Assembly: GCA_014281115.1 (NCBI GenBank)
Contig: JACONQ010000008.1
Span: 558,001 to 622,000, forward strand
DNA length: 64,000 nt
Reading direction: 5' to 3'
DNA from: Laburnicola sp. R22_1
Taxonomy: Eukaryota > Ascomycota > Dothideomycetes > Pleosporales > Didymosphaeriaceae
The notes beneath the pieces were generated by a model. That model did no database searches. It was not told where the DNA came from and saw only the letters and a list, made by a program, of their open reading frames with translations. The position numbers and the translations under genes were made by a program. Of the stretch, positions 1 through 9,848 are shown piece by piece (position 1 is the stretch's first letter; each line of letters begins with the position of its first letter).

Positions 1-126
1 GGTATGAGAAACGGCTTATTCTCTCCTTCCAAGCGGACGAAACATTCAGGACAGGACAAAAATTCCGGGGTATACGTGTCCAAAGGCAAGAAGAAAAAGC
101 TAACCGTGTCTTTCGAGATGGTAAAG

Positions 127-859
127 ATCGTACTCGCGGCTCCTAGCCTTCGAAGCCAGCCGGATTCTCTGGCGCCTGGGCTGCGACGTGAGGATGTACG
201 ACCCGCAGGGCCTCCCCGTGAAGGACGATGTCCAGCACGGGCATCCCAAAGTGCAGGAGTTGCGGGCGCTGAGTAAATGGAGTGATGGCCATGTGTGGAT
301 TAGTCCCGAGCAGCATGGGAATCTGGTACGCTTCCCTCAACCCCCACACACCTCTTCCCCTTCCAAAAAAAAAAAAAAAAAAAAAACTCACCACGAACCC
401 CCCACAAAGACCGCCGTCTTCAAAAACCAAATCGACTGGATCCCCCTCTCGACCGGCTCCGTCCGCCCCACCCAAGGTCGCACCCTCGCCCTCGCCCAAG
501 TAAGCGGCGGCTCGCAATCCTTCAACACGGCCAATTCGCTCCGCATCCTCGGCCGCTGGATGCGCATGTTCGCCATCCCGAATCAGAGCTCCGTGCCCAA
601 GGCGTACACGCAGTTTACCGACGAGCCAGACGGGAGCCGCATGCTGCCGAGTGCGAATCGAGAGAGGCTCGTGGATTGCATGGAGGAGTTTGTCAAGTAT
701 ACGCTGGTTATGAGGCCGCATTTTGATTTGTTTGGGGATCGGTACAGTGAGAGGGAGGAGGGGAGGGGGAAGGTGGCGGAGGCGAAGAGGCGGGAAGAAG
801 AGAAGGAGAAGTTGGGAGGGGGGGTGGATGGAGCTGGGAAGGAGGCCCGAAGTAAGTGA
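127..859 (+). CDS. arsH: ArsH-type NADPH-dependent FMN reductase, 5' end outside window
   Basis: Arsenical-resistance flavoprotein of the NADPH:FMN reductase family; ArsH enzymes oxidise trivalent organoarsenicals or act as quinone/FMN reductases in the cytosol. Two coding exons are visible, 127-325 and 410-859, joined in phase 0 across an 84-nt intron (GTACGC...AAAG). The first begins with [13 protein letters not shown]; later come [67 protein letters not shown] and [11 protein letters not shown], which are the conserved ArsH blocks. The exon boundary falls exactly where the family sequence continues. Upstream, positions 2-126 look like an intron (GTATGA start, branch GCTAAC near 100, AAAG acceptor), so the initiator Met and the N-terminal exon lie before the window. 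The C-terminal tail is Lys/Glu-rich. Identity is very likely; the acceptor at 126 is inferred. Confidence 0.88.
365..386 (+). repeat. A22 homopolymer inside arsH intron
   Basis: Twenty-two consecutive A residues lie inside the 326-409 intron. Read through without splicing they would add a poly-lysine run, so they are not part of the protein. Length polymorphism or sequencing slippage is likely here. Confidence 0.95.
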
Positions 860-1298
860 TTGGCGGATCGTGGAGCGGAATTCTGGGTTCGTCTGAGTGG
901 GAATAGACGCGGTGGAGGTAGTAGATGCATGCATGCATGGCGTTTAGTAGATCAATGTCCGGGGATAGATAGATAGATTGACGTTGCCTGCGGATTCGTT
1001 GGACGTTAGCATACATTTTAGACACCAAGTCAAGCTAGCACACGCAAGATGCAAAAGTATAAAAAATCCAGTCAGTCACTATCCAGCCAGCTACGCTACG
1101 CTACCTCACACACATATATGCCGCATATTCCACAACGTCATACCCGGTCACCACCATCTTCGCTTTGGAAAACGTAAGAAAGACACAAAGAACCAACCAT
1201 GCATGATACTTCCCACGGATGGATACCCATACACACAAACAATCATACACTTCCCTCAGCCCCACCACCACACGTCCACCTAATCGGAGCTTCATCGC
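860..1298. other. Convergent intergenic region, arsH / RFC1
   Basis: The 3' ends of arsH (+) and RFC1 (-) face each other here. It contains short simple repeats (ATGCATGC near 926, GATA repeats near 964) and no coding signal I can support. Presumably the 3' UTRs and polyadenylation sites of both genes. Confidence 0.6.
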
Positions 1299-4200
1299 TC
1301 ACTTCTTCTTCCCCCTCCCCACAGCAGCCTTCCCCTTCCCCTTCCCTTTTGGCTTAACCTCCTCCTCACTCTCATCCTCATCATCATCCACAGCAGCACG
1401 CTTCTTGCCCTTCGGTTTCGCCGCCGCGGCGCCCGTCTTCTTCGCAGCCTTCTTCTTAGGCTGCTTGACATACTTGTCCTTCGACAAGTCCACCTCTTCA
1501 TCGTCATCTTCTTTAATTTCATTCACCACTTCCTCTTCATCCGACTCTTCAATAGCTTCTTCCAAATCGGGCTTCTCCTTGGTACCCTTCTTGGGCGCGA
1601 CCACGTTCGAGGCTTTCATAAAAGGGAGAGGGTGAGACTGTTGGTTGTACCTATCGCACGCATCGCGTCAGTCAGGGGGCTCAAAAACCAGCAAAGTGGG
1701 TGGGGATGTTACTTACAGCCTGGTGAAAGCTGCTTTGTCTTGCGAGGCAATCTTGATCTTCTCCTGCACCATGGGGCCCACGCCCAGCTCCATGATAGCG
1801 TCGAAGTCGTCCTTGGTCAGGAAATAGCTGTCCATAAGCGCAATGATCTCGGGTACGGCTTCCTTGCCGTCCTCCTCCAGGCGCTTGACAAGTTGCCTCC
1901 AGAGAACAGGGACGTACTGCTGGCGCACCTCATGCCGATCGCCCGAGGAGCGCAACCGCATGTGAGCTTGTATCTCTTTAATTTGACGGGTAAGTTTTCC
2001 TTGGCTACTGTTCTTGCCGAGCCAGCTGGTGAACCGAGTCTGGTGGCCGGCTGTGCTCCCAGCAACGAAGCTGGCTGGTCGGACGAAGCTGAACACTGCA
2101 TGCGTAGGCATCAGACTCCAGTGTTGCTGAGAGCCGTGAATCATACGATCAACTAGATCTCCATCGCTGATGCTATCGGCGGCGTCGGAAGCTAGTTCCA
2201 ATAATTTCAACTTCTTCTCAGCCCCAGAGCACTGTAATGCCCGCATAGGATTAGTGCCTAGGTAGTTCTCTTGTAGCATGAGAGGGCTGAACTCGTGGTC
2301 GTTGAAATACAGTTCAATCTTCTCGTTGAGGGTAGCATTACTGCTTGCAGCAAACATGCCACCCCCCAAGATCTTTTGTGTAATGTCCCATGGTTTCAGA
2401 ATGACGTGCTTCTGCCATGCCTTGGACATTTCCTTGCCCTTGTCAAAATCCATGGCTTGTTGATCGAGCTTTGCGGTGGATATCATGTTCACAACTTGTC
2501 GAATATCTGCGTGGCTTCCTTCAATCAAGGCGGTGACGACAGGCGCGGGCAGCTTCAAACCCTCCCGGAATGCGATAGTCATGATGCGAGAACGAATCAT
2601 CTCGACGGTCGGTCGTCGGAACGGCAAATCAAAGGTGACAAAGTCGAACGGTTTCATCTTCGGTAACCGCCTGTCATTGCAGATCAAGATGATAGGAACC
2701 TCTGTCTTTTTGCAGACGGCAGCCAAAGCCCCGACACCACCTCGGTCACCGGCGGACATGCCGTCAACTTCATCCATAATCAGAACCATCTTCTTCTTTC
2801 CCTGCTCGACCTTTTTGCCATCGCCGGAAAAGTAACCGTGCAGCGAGTTTGTGCTGAGCACGCCGCGCAAGCCTTCCTCGACTAGCTTCTTGCTGCGCGT
2901 ATCGCTGGCGTTGCTCTCCACGATATCGTAACCTTCGAGCTTAGCGACAAGGTGTGCAGCTGTAGTCTTGCCAATCCCAGGGGGCCCATGGAGTATGACC
3001 GCGCGGAAGGAACCACTACCATCAGGACCGGCAAGCTTGAAGTTGGTCTTTAGACTCTTAGGGAATTTCTGCAACCACCGCTGCAATCTTTCCACCGTAG
3101 CTTTGTTGCCGCAGATTTGGTTCAGTGATGTTGGTGCATACTTGGTCGTCCATAGTCGGGAATCGACTGCTGGCTCGGTGCTCTTTGCTGCCGCTGAAGG
3201 ACCGGCCGAGGTGTCCTTGCTGCCTCTGGCGATTTCTGCTGCCTTGATCGCTTTCAGCCTGGCCTTCTCTTCTTTTTCCATCTCCGCAGCCTGTTCCTTG
3301 ATTTTCTCTTCCTCTTTACGTTGCTTCTCTTTGTACGCTGCCTGCGCTTTCGAATCACCCATATTGCCAGCAGCCGTGAGCTTTTCGATGAGTGCTGTGA
3401 CTCCGTCCTCATCGATCACTTTGAGCTGCAGATCTTGGATCTTGCGCAGCTTGCTGGGCCCTGCATCTTCTCCGATGACGATGTAGTCGGTTTTCTTACT
3501 GGGCGCTCCGGTGACTTTTCCACCATGGCGTTTGATAAGCTCTTGCGCTTCAGACCGACCCCATCGCTTCAGGACACCAGTGAAGACAAAGTTCAAACCA
3601 GCGAGGCATGTTTCGCTTCCTGATGGCATATCCCCTCCTCCGCCCACGGGTGGAGCCTCTGCGTTTCCACCGCCAGCTTTCGCCCTCCAATCGAACTTCA
3701 CATTTGGGTCTTTCGGTGGAGGCGTGGGTGGTCGCACCAACGGAATGCTGTCGTAAATCGCCTGGATGTCCTTACTCTCAGCCGGCTCTTCCTTTTTAGC
3801 TTTCTTCTTCGCGGGCGACTTTGCCGGTGTATCTTTCTTCGGACGACCTCGTTTCGGTTTGACTTCTTCCTCTTCCTCCTCCTCCTCGTCATCCAACTCG
3901 GGAGACTTGCGCTTCCGTGATACAGCTGAGGTCTTCTTGGGCTTGCTCTTCACCGCCCGCTCTTCCTCGTCTGGCTCCACGAAATCGTCTTCTGCATCTA
4001 TGTCATTCATATCAACATCTTCATCGTCCGGGTCAAAATCACCCTCGTCCTTCAACGTCATCTGTTTCTTGGCCGGCTTCCCTGGCGTTCCCCGATGTGG
4101 CAGAGCAACTGGCAGATCATCGTCATCGCTGCCTGCCACTTCGACGTAATCGTCCTTCTTGCCGTGCGGCTTGAAGTCATCCCCAAAGATGTCGTCTGCA

Positions 4201-4899
4201 GCATCGAGATCGTCGTCGGGAAACTCGTCATCATCGTCCTTCGCAGCGTAGGATGTGACCTGCTTCTTCGGCCTCCCCGGACCTCTTTTTGTAGCCGGTG
4301 TAGCAGTCTTCGACGCTTTCCCACTTGCCTTCGCCGGTGTGCCTTTTGGTGTAGCTTTCGGCGTGGTTTCAACGGGCTTCTTCCTGACCGGTTCCGACCG
4401 CTTGGGTTTGTTCTTGTTCGCGAAGAACTCGGATGTCGTCGTCTCTTCGAGCTCGGGCGACGGCTCCTTCTTCGCTTTCTTCGGCGGAGGTTTCTTCGGC
4501 GTGGTCTTCTTGGGGCTGCAATTGCTCAGCTTCGTTTCGCCACAGTCAAATTATGTTGCTCACTTCACATCCTCTACCTCGTCAGAGTCGTCAGAGTCGT
4601 CCATTACTACGCGGCTTGCTCGAGCGGGCTTCTTCGGGGCGGCTTTCTTTGGTGCAGGTTTCTGACGTTGATTGTAAGTCTTTGGAGGTCCTAGGTTCAT
4701 GCGATGGCTGGAATTGAGCAGAGACATCTTGACTCGTGCGTGGGAAGTGTAATAGAAAGAAACCGGTAAAGCAGAGCTCGCAATACTATTAGCAAGCGGG
4801 GAGGCAGCTTCAACGTACCTCTTCTTTCTTCTGTGAGCCCTGACTGCCCTGGCTCGCCCGCGGTCCACCTCCAAAGAAACTGCGGATATCCGCCGGCAT
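1299..4899 (-). CDS. RFC1: Replication factor C large subunit (Rfc1)
   Basis: Largest subunit of the RFC clamp loader, which opens PCNA at primer-template junctions in the nucleus. Four exons on the minus strand: 4899-4819, 4661-4564, 4515-1717 and 1650-1299, total 3330 nt, 1109 aa. The start MPADIRSFFGGGP is the conserved Rfc1 N-terminus (PCNA-binding box) and is invisible without splicing. Next are Lys/Ser/acidic low-complexity segments, a BRCT domain near residues 365-445 (LNFVFTGVLKRWG, TDYIVIGEDAGPSKL), the AAA+ module with Walker A GPPGIGKTTAAHL near 570 and Walker B LIMDEVDGMS near 640, and the Rfc1 C-terminal domain. The last junction, FTRL|YNQQSHPLPFMKASNVVAPKK, rebuilds a strongly conserved Rfc1 block and fixes the 66-nt final intron. 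The tail is Lys-rich (nuclear localisation). It is transcribed divergently from the uL16m gene. Confidence 0.95.
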
Positions 4900-5247
4900 C
4901 GTTCCTCTTCAATGCGCGATAGGCTGACAATACACAGCCAACCAAAGAACCGCAGCAACAGACTCAACACTGGACTGCGTCGTCAATAAAGGACGAAGGG
5001 GTGGTTGTACACGGTGCCGTCGAAGGCAGCAGAGCAGGTCCCAGACGCGTCGATATGACGGGGCGAGGCGCGACTTCTCGCGAGCACTTTAGCTCGCGCC
5101 GCTGTCGCTCCCGGATTGGCTGTCGGTGAATGCGTCAAGCCACACCCGAGCCACACTATCCGTGCGCCACAGCCAGCCAGAACTTCCACTCCAACACCAG
5201 CTGCAGCTTCCACGGCTCGACTCCGCCAGCACCACAGCTCACCCACG
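4900..5247. promoter_or_regulatory. Shared divergent promoter region, RFC1 / uL16m
   Basis: 348 nt separate the RFC1 start codon (-) from the uL16m start codon (+), so both promoters and 5' UTRs must lie here. GC-rich, with no clear TATA box. Co-regulation of the pair is possible but not shown by the sequence. Confidence 0.6.
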
Positions 5248-6026
5248 ATGCCGCCGCCCAGGATAGCCCCCAGCCTGGCGGCTCAATTGAGCCAGCTAAC
5301 CCTCTCCACAACACGACCGCGATGTAAACAAGCCCCCCGGGCATAGCTGCTCCCCATCCCCATCCCATGCTAACAAGCACAGTCCTTCCCACCACCACCA
5401 CGACCACCACCGCAATCCACCTCCCAACCTCCCGCACCTTCACCTCCACCCCCCACCACCACAGCTGGCTCGCCCCCAAAGCCGGCGAATCCTGCAAGTC
5501 GCGCAAAGGGCGCTGCCGCGTCCCCACGGGCGGCAGCACGCGCGGCACGACCGTCGTATGGGGCGACTACGGTCTCCGCATGCGGGACCACGACCGCCGC
5601 ATTTCCGCGACCCAGCTCCGCATCGCAGAAGAATGCATCAAGAAGCGGCTCCGCGGGATGAAGTTCCGACTCTACGAGCGCATCTCCGCCAACATCGGCG
5701 TGTACACGAGCGGCAACGACGTGCGCATGGGCAAGGGCAAGGGCAGCTTCGACCATTGGGCGAGCAGGGTGTCGGTTAGCAAGGTCATCTTTGAGATCAA
5801 GGGCGACTTGCATGAGCAGGTGGTGAGGGATGCGTTTCGTTTGGCGGGCAACAAGTTGCCGGGGTTGTATGAGTTTGTTAAGAAGGGGGATGCGCCCAAG
5901 ATGGGGATTACAAAGGTGGGCGTCGGTGGCGTTACGGCCGAGGATTTGAAAAGGCCGAGGAAGAAGCTGCCGTTGGAGAATTTGGAGCAGACGGCTGCGA
6001 GATTGCCTGCCGCGTCGCCGTCGTAG
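5248..6026 (+). CDS. MRPL16: Mitochondrial large-subunit ribosomal protein uL16m
   Basis: Component of the mitochondrial 54S ribosomal subunit, near the A site and peptidyl-transferase centre. Two exons, 5248-5323 and 5383-6026, 239 aa. The 59-nt intron (GTAAAC...CACAG) has a TGCTAACA branch site and joins phase 1 correctly. The N-terminus MPPPRIAPSLAAQLSQL, followed by Ser/Thr/Arg-rich sequence to about residue 50, is a typical mitochondrial presequence. The L16 domain follows: KSRKGRCRVPTGGSTRGTTV, GDYGLRMRDHDRRIS, LYERISANIGVYTSGNDVRM, GKGKGSFDHWASRV, and KVIFEIKGDLHEQVV with FRLAGNKLPGLYEFVKKGD near the C-terminus. Starting at 5248 rather than the longer upstream in-frame ATG gives the better presequence. 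Divergent neighbour of RFC1. Confidence 0.93.
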
Positions 6027-6252
6027 TGCTGTATGATATAGTGTATCACAACTGTACATTCCCCTTTTACCCGATTCTACATACCGTACATTTAAGCGCC
6101 CGCAACAAGTCGCTGTACGCTATCTCAAGCAAGTCACCCTGGCATGTGCAAATAAACAATTGTAATTAGCAGAAAGACCACACTCCTCGCTATATACACT
6201 CCCTCCTCACAAAACCAAACCAAACGGTCATCATCCACCCCCACCGCCACCC

Positions 6253-8011
6253 CTAAACCTTATACAACGTATCCAAAAAACCCTTCGCCAAATCCACAAC
6301 CACACTCTTATTCGGCAAACTCCCCGCAACGCCATACAACGCCGCCGCATCCCCCTTAACCGCGCCCTTGGCCCCCTTCCCCTCCGCCACCCTCCTCCTC
6401 TCCTTCTCCCTCACCTCCTCCGTAACCTCCACCAGATCGGCAATCAACTGATCCGCCACCGCAACAATCGGCAGCGTAACCGCAATATGAATCGCCGGCG
6501 GCGACTGCAGCGCATTAAGATGCCACCCCTTCTCGCCCATGCCGTCCGCAATGTCGTAAATGTCGAGCGTAGTCGAGAGGAACGCTACGACGGAGACAAG
6601 CGGGCGCCCCACGATTTTAAGATCGGCAGCGAGTTCGGGCTTTTCGCGGATCGCGGACTCGATCTTCTTCATTGTGCCGACGATTTTGTGGCACGCGTCT
6701 ACGTACCCGTTTTCGCCTTGCTTGACGAGGCTGGCCCAGCAGCCGGCGATGAGCGCGCCGGGGCGCGACCCCGCGATGGAGGGGGACGCGTACACGCCGC
6801 CGGACCAGTCGGGGCTGATGAAGTACTGGTATTTGCGGTAGGCGTCGGAGCGGTAGAGGACGGTGCTGTTTCCCTTGGGCGCAAAGCCGTATTTGTGCGT
6901 GTCGCAGGATATGCTGGTCACACCCTTCAGCTTGAAGTCGAAAGGCTCGGATTCGAAGCCTGCCTTGGGGAGGAGCGGGATGATGAAAGAGCCAAGGCAG
7001 CAGTCTACGTGGAGGGGAAGCTTCTTCTTGTGTGCCAGTTTTGAGAGCCCTGAGATGTCGTCGATGATGCCGTGCGGGAAGTTGGGGGCGGAACCGACGA
7101 GGAGCACGGTGTTGGGATTGATGAGGCGGGAGACGGAGGGGAGGTGCACTTTGTAGGAGGGTGCTTTGCAGGATACAAGATGCATCTTGATCTTGAAGTA
7201 CTCGCATGCTTTGCGGAAAGCTGTGTGTGCGGTTTCTGGCAAGATCATCTCCGGCTCTGTGACGCCGCGTTCCTGATACGCCTTGTTGCGCGCAGACAAG
7301 CATGCCATGAGGATCGACTCAGTACCGCCGCTGGTCGTGACGCCGCATGCACCCTCAGGCGCACTGAACAGCGAGAGCACCATGGCCACGACCTCAGCCT
7401 CCATCTTCCTCACCCCAGGGAACACATCGGGATGGATCGGGTTGGCAACGGTAAACTTTCCAAAAGCCTCCGTCTGCAACTTGATCAACTCGCCCCCACC
7501 GTGATACACAGCCCCGCTGACCCTCCCATCCTCCCACTTCGTATGCTCCATCTGCGCCAACTCTTCCAGTTTCTTCCTCACATCCTCCTCGCTCCACCCT
7601 TCGCTCGGCAGGCTCGTGATCCGTTCGATGCCCGGCCCCGACGGCACAAGCTTGCGCTCAAGCTTGAGAATGGATTCGGCTACCTGGGTCTGCACCTTTG
7701 TCCGGACGCCCGGCAGGCGCAGGAAGATGCCATACAGGGTCCGGCGAATGGAGGTATAGACGTCCACGACCGAGCCGGTTATGCCGCGCCCTTTGAGCTG
7801 GTAAAAGAGCTTGCGCGTCCACCTCAGGACGAACAAAACGAATATAATGTTCCGCAGCCTACGCCTGTTAGCCCGCGCGCACCGGCATTTCCCTCTTTTG
7901 GAGAACCTACAGGTCAAGGTTGAGCGCAGCAATCTGCTGGCCCCTAGCGCTGCGGGTCCGCGCATTGAACGTCTCGCGGAGACTCACGGGTAGTCTCGAT
8001 GAACCAGGCAT
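6253..8011 (-). CDS. DPL1: Sphingosine-1-phosphate lyase (dihydrosphingosine phosphate lyase)
   Basis: PLP-dependent ER-membrane enzyme cleaving long-chain-base phosphates to fatty aldehyde and phosphoethanolamine, the exit step of sphingolipid degradation. Two exons, 8011-7911 and 7858-6253, 568 aa. The intron of 52 nt (GTAGGT...GCGTAG, branch GGCTAACA) joins AALNLDL|LRNIIFVLFVLRWTRKLF, restoring the lumenal N-terminus plus the membrane segment that precedes the lyase domain in homologues. The catalytic domain has VANPIHPDVFPGVRKMEAE, the SGGTESI phosphate-binding motif, and SCDTHKYGFAPKGNS with the PLP lysine near residue 330. An alternative unspliced start at 7965 would replace the N-terminus with a Arg-rich non-homologous sequence and is less likely. 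Length fits the family (about 540-590 aa). Confidence 0.93.
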
Positions 8012-8613
8012 ATTGCGCGTGGATTCACTCGCGAGATGCGGAGTCGTAGGGCAAAGATAGCATTGCAGGTGGGAGGTGATGTTGGCGTAGACGGTTTGCT
8101 ACGTCAAGCTGCATCGATGCTCACATGCGCGTGCGCGGGATGCCGAGGCAGCCCGTGCGTTCTACTCCTTCTGGAAGCTCACCAGTTCGTACGGGGGCAG
8201 AACGAGTGGGACTTTCAATACATAATAATATCATTTAATAGTGCCGCTCGCCGCAACTAAGCTCTACTCTTCTAGCAATAGTTATATATAGGTGCGCTAG
8301 TTACGCTACTAATATACTATAGTTATATTTAATAAATTTTATTAAACTATTTATTTAGCTATTTATTAAAGAGTTTAGCATATTAAATAGCTAGTTAGTT
8401 TTTAGTTTTTTTATAAATATTTTTATATTTACTTTAGTTTTTAATTAGTATTAGTATAGTATTTATTTACATAATAAAATAGTTAAAGTAAATATAATAG
8501 TAGTTTATTTAGTAATAATAAAAACTAATTTATCTTCCCCAAAGTTCCAAGTGGCCTCCGTGAAAATTTTGCTTGTGGGAACCTCACGCCAAGACCGCCA
8601 AGCTCGCTTAGCA

Positions 8614-8733
8614 GTTCGAACGCGTTTTTTTGTCATTACCTTTTTACGCCTTTTTTAATTACTAAGCAGAGGGCTCTGCTTTTTTTGTCATGTTATTTAA
8701 GATAAAAGCCTTTGTCGTCCTACCTCTAAATAG
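8614..8733 (+). repeat. Dispersed repeat, copy A
   Basis: About 120 nt running from GTTCGAACGCG to CTAAATAG, including TTACTAAGCAG, GGGCTCTGC and AAGCCTTTGTCGTCCTAC. It matches copy C (15783-15903, opposite strand) at most positions; many of the differences are C-to-T or G-to-A in this copy. Confidence 0.85.
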
Positions 8734-8852
8734 ATAAAATAACGCCACATAAAAACTAAAAGTAGCTTTAGTAAAGTAGTATTAAAAATAAAAATAAATA
8801 TTATAAATAAAACTAAAATTATAATTAATATTAGTAATATAGCTATACTAAA

Positions 8853-8953
8853 CCTTTTTACGGTCTTTTTAATTACTAAGCAGGGGGCTCTGCTTGTTTT
8901 AATATATTAACGTTATTTAAGATAAAAGTCTTTATTGTTCTACTCCTAGGTAG
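8853..8953 (+). repeat. Dispersed repeat, copy B (partial)
   Basis: About 100 nt related to copies A and C: CCTTTTTACGG, AATTACTAAGCAGGGGGC, GTTATTTAAGATAAAAG, then a divergent tail ending CTAGGTAG. It lies 240 nt from copy A in the same orientation and lacks the GTTCGAAC end. Confidence 0.8.
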
Positions 8954-9575
8954 TTAATTTAATAACACATAGCTATAGTAAAGTAAAAACTATATAGTAA
9001 AGTTAGTATTAGTTTTACTATAGGTTATATAATATATATATAATATATAATAATAAAGCTATTTTTATTAATAATTAAAGTATATAGTAAATATTTTATA
9101 TTAATAGGGTTAGCTATATAAAAACTATTAAATTAGCTATTAAAGTTAATTCTAGTTAAGTTTTAGGGGGGTGAGGAGAGCTAAGCGAAGTTAATTTACA
9201 AGCACCACACACGCCCTTCTAAGCTCTACCTAGAAACTATAAACATAGTTCCAAGTCCATCTCAGTCCGCATAAGCCAATCAATCAAGCTTAGCTCGCTC
9301 ATCCGACACAGACAAGACATCAATTTGGCGCGCGCACACAGATTATTACAACACGCAATGCGCATCTCCTTCCGAAACCAAAGCATAGATAGATCATAGA
9401 CTATCTGATGGTCTAGAATAGAAGCAGCAATCTTACCGCCGCTTGAAATATACCCTCAAGCCTCAAGGATCCCTTGATCGCTCTCCTCCAATGGTTCAAC
9501 CCACCCTAAATTAGACAGGACGGACCAAGAAGGCCACGTGCACCGGAAGCTAGCTACGACAAGCGACCTGCCAAA

Positions 9576-9698
9576 TACAGTCAACCAGAGGGGTGACTAG
9601 CGCGGTATGGGTCGCAAAGCCCTTTGGTGGTCCTTCACAAGAGATTTGTTCCCTGCCGAGGATTGGCGCTAGTCACCCGTACCCTCTGGTTGACTGTA
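9576..9698. repeat. Fold-back inverted repeat (MITE-like)
   Basis: The left arm 9576-9603 (TACAGTCAACCAGAGGGG then TGACTAGCGC) is the reverse complement of the right arm 9666-9698, apart from about 5 extra bases (GTACC) in the right arm. The arms are ~28-33 nt with a ~62-nt spacer. No convincing target-site duplication is visible. It could be a MITE, a solo fold-back element or a structured transcript. Confidence 0.8.
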
Positions 9699-9848
9699 AC
9701 GCCACGGGGGCCTCCTAGACTATTGAATTGTACCTATAGCATAGCATGCGTACGCCGATGAGACCCTTCAAGGGCTCAACCCCGGGAGCGGAGTGGACTA
9801 AACATGATAATCTCCTTCCCATCAATAGGTGTCGACGGCGACAATGTT

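Larger units (their letters stand above)
8265..9170. repeat. AT-rich island, probably RIP-degraded repeat DNA
   Basis: About 0.9 kb made largely of A and T, rich in TA and AT dinucleotides and stop codons in all frames, with sharp edges against GC-balanced flanks. This is how RIP-mutated transposon remnants look in ascomycete genomes. It contains two related copies of a repeat unit that is also found in a less decayed form at 15783-15903. Confidence 0.75.
8012..9848. other. Gene-free region with AT-rich, repeat-bearing core
   Basis: No supported gene between DPL1 and the Pol iota gene. The first ~250 nt are DPL1 upstream sequence. 8265-9170 is strongly AT-rich with almost no open frames; 9170-9848 returns to normal composition and holds a fold-back repeat. 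The sub-features are listed separately. Confidence 0.8.

Noticed and set aside
143..934. 263-codon minus-strand frame opposite arsH
   Set aside because: Lies antisense to the clear ArsH exons and spans the A22 intron; its composition is the complement of the real gene, with no family features.
7072..7923. 283-codon plus-strand frame inside DPL1
   Set aside because: Antisense shadow of the S1P lyase frame in GC-rich DNA.
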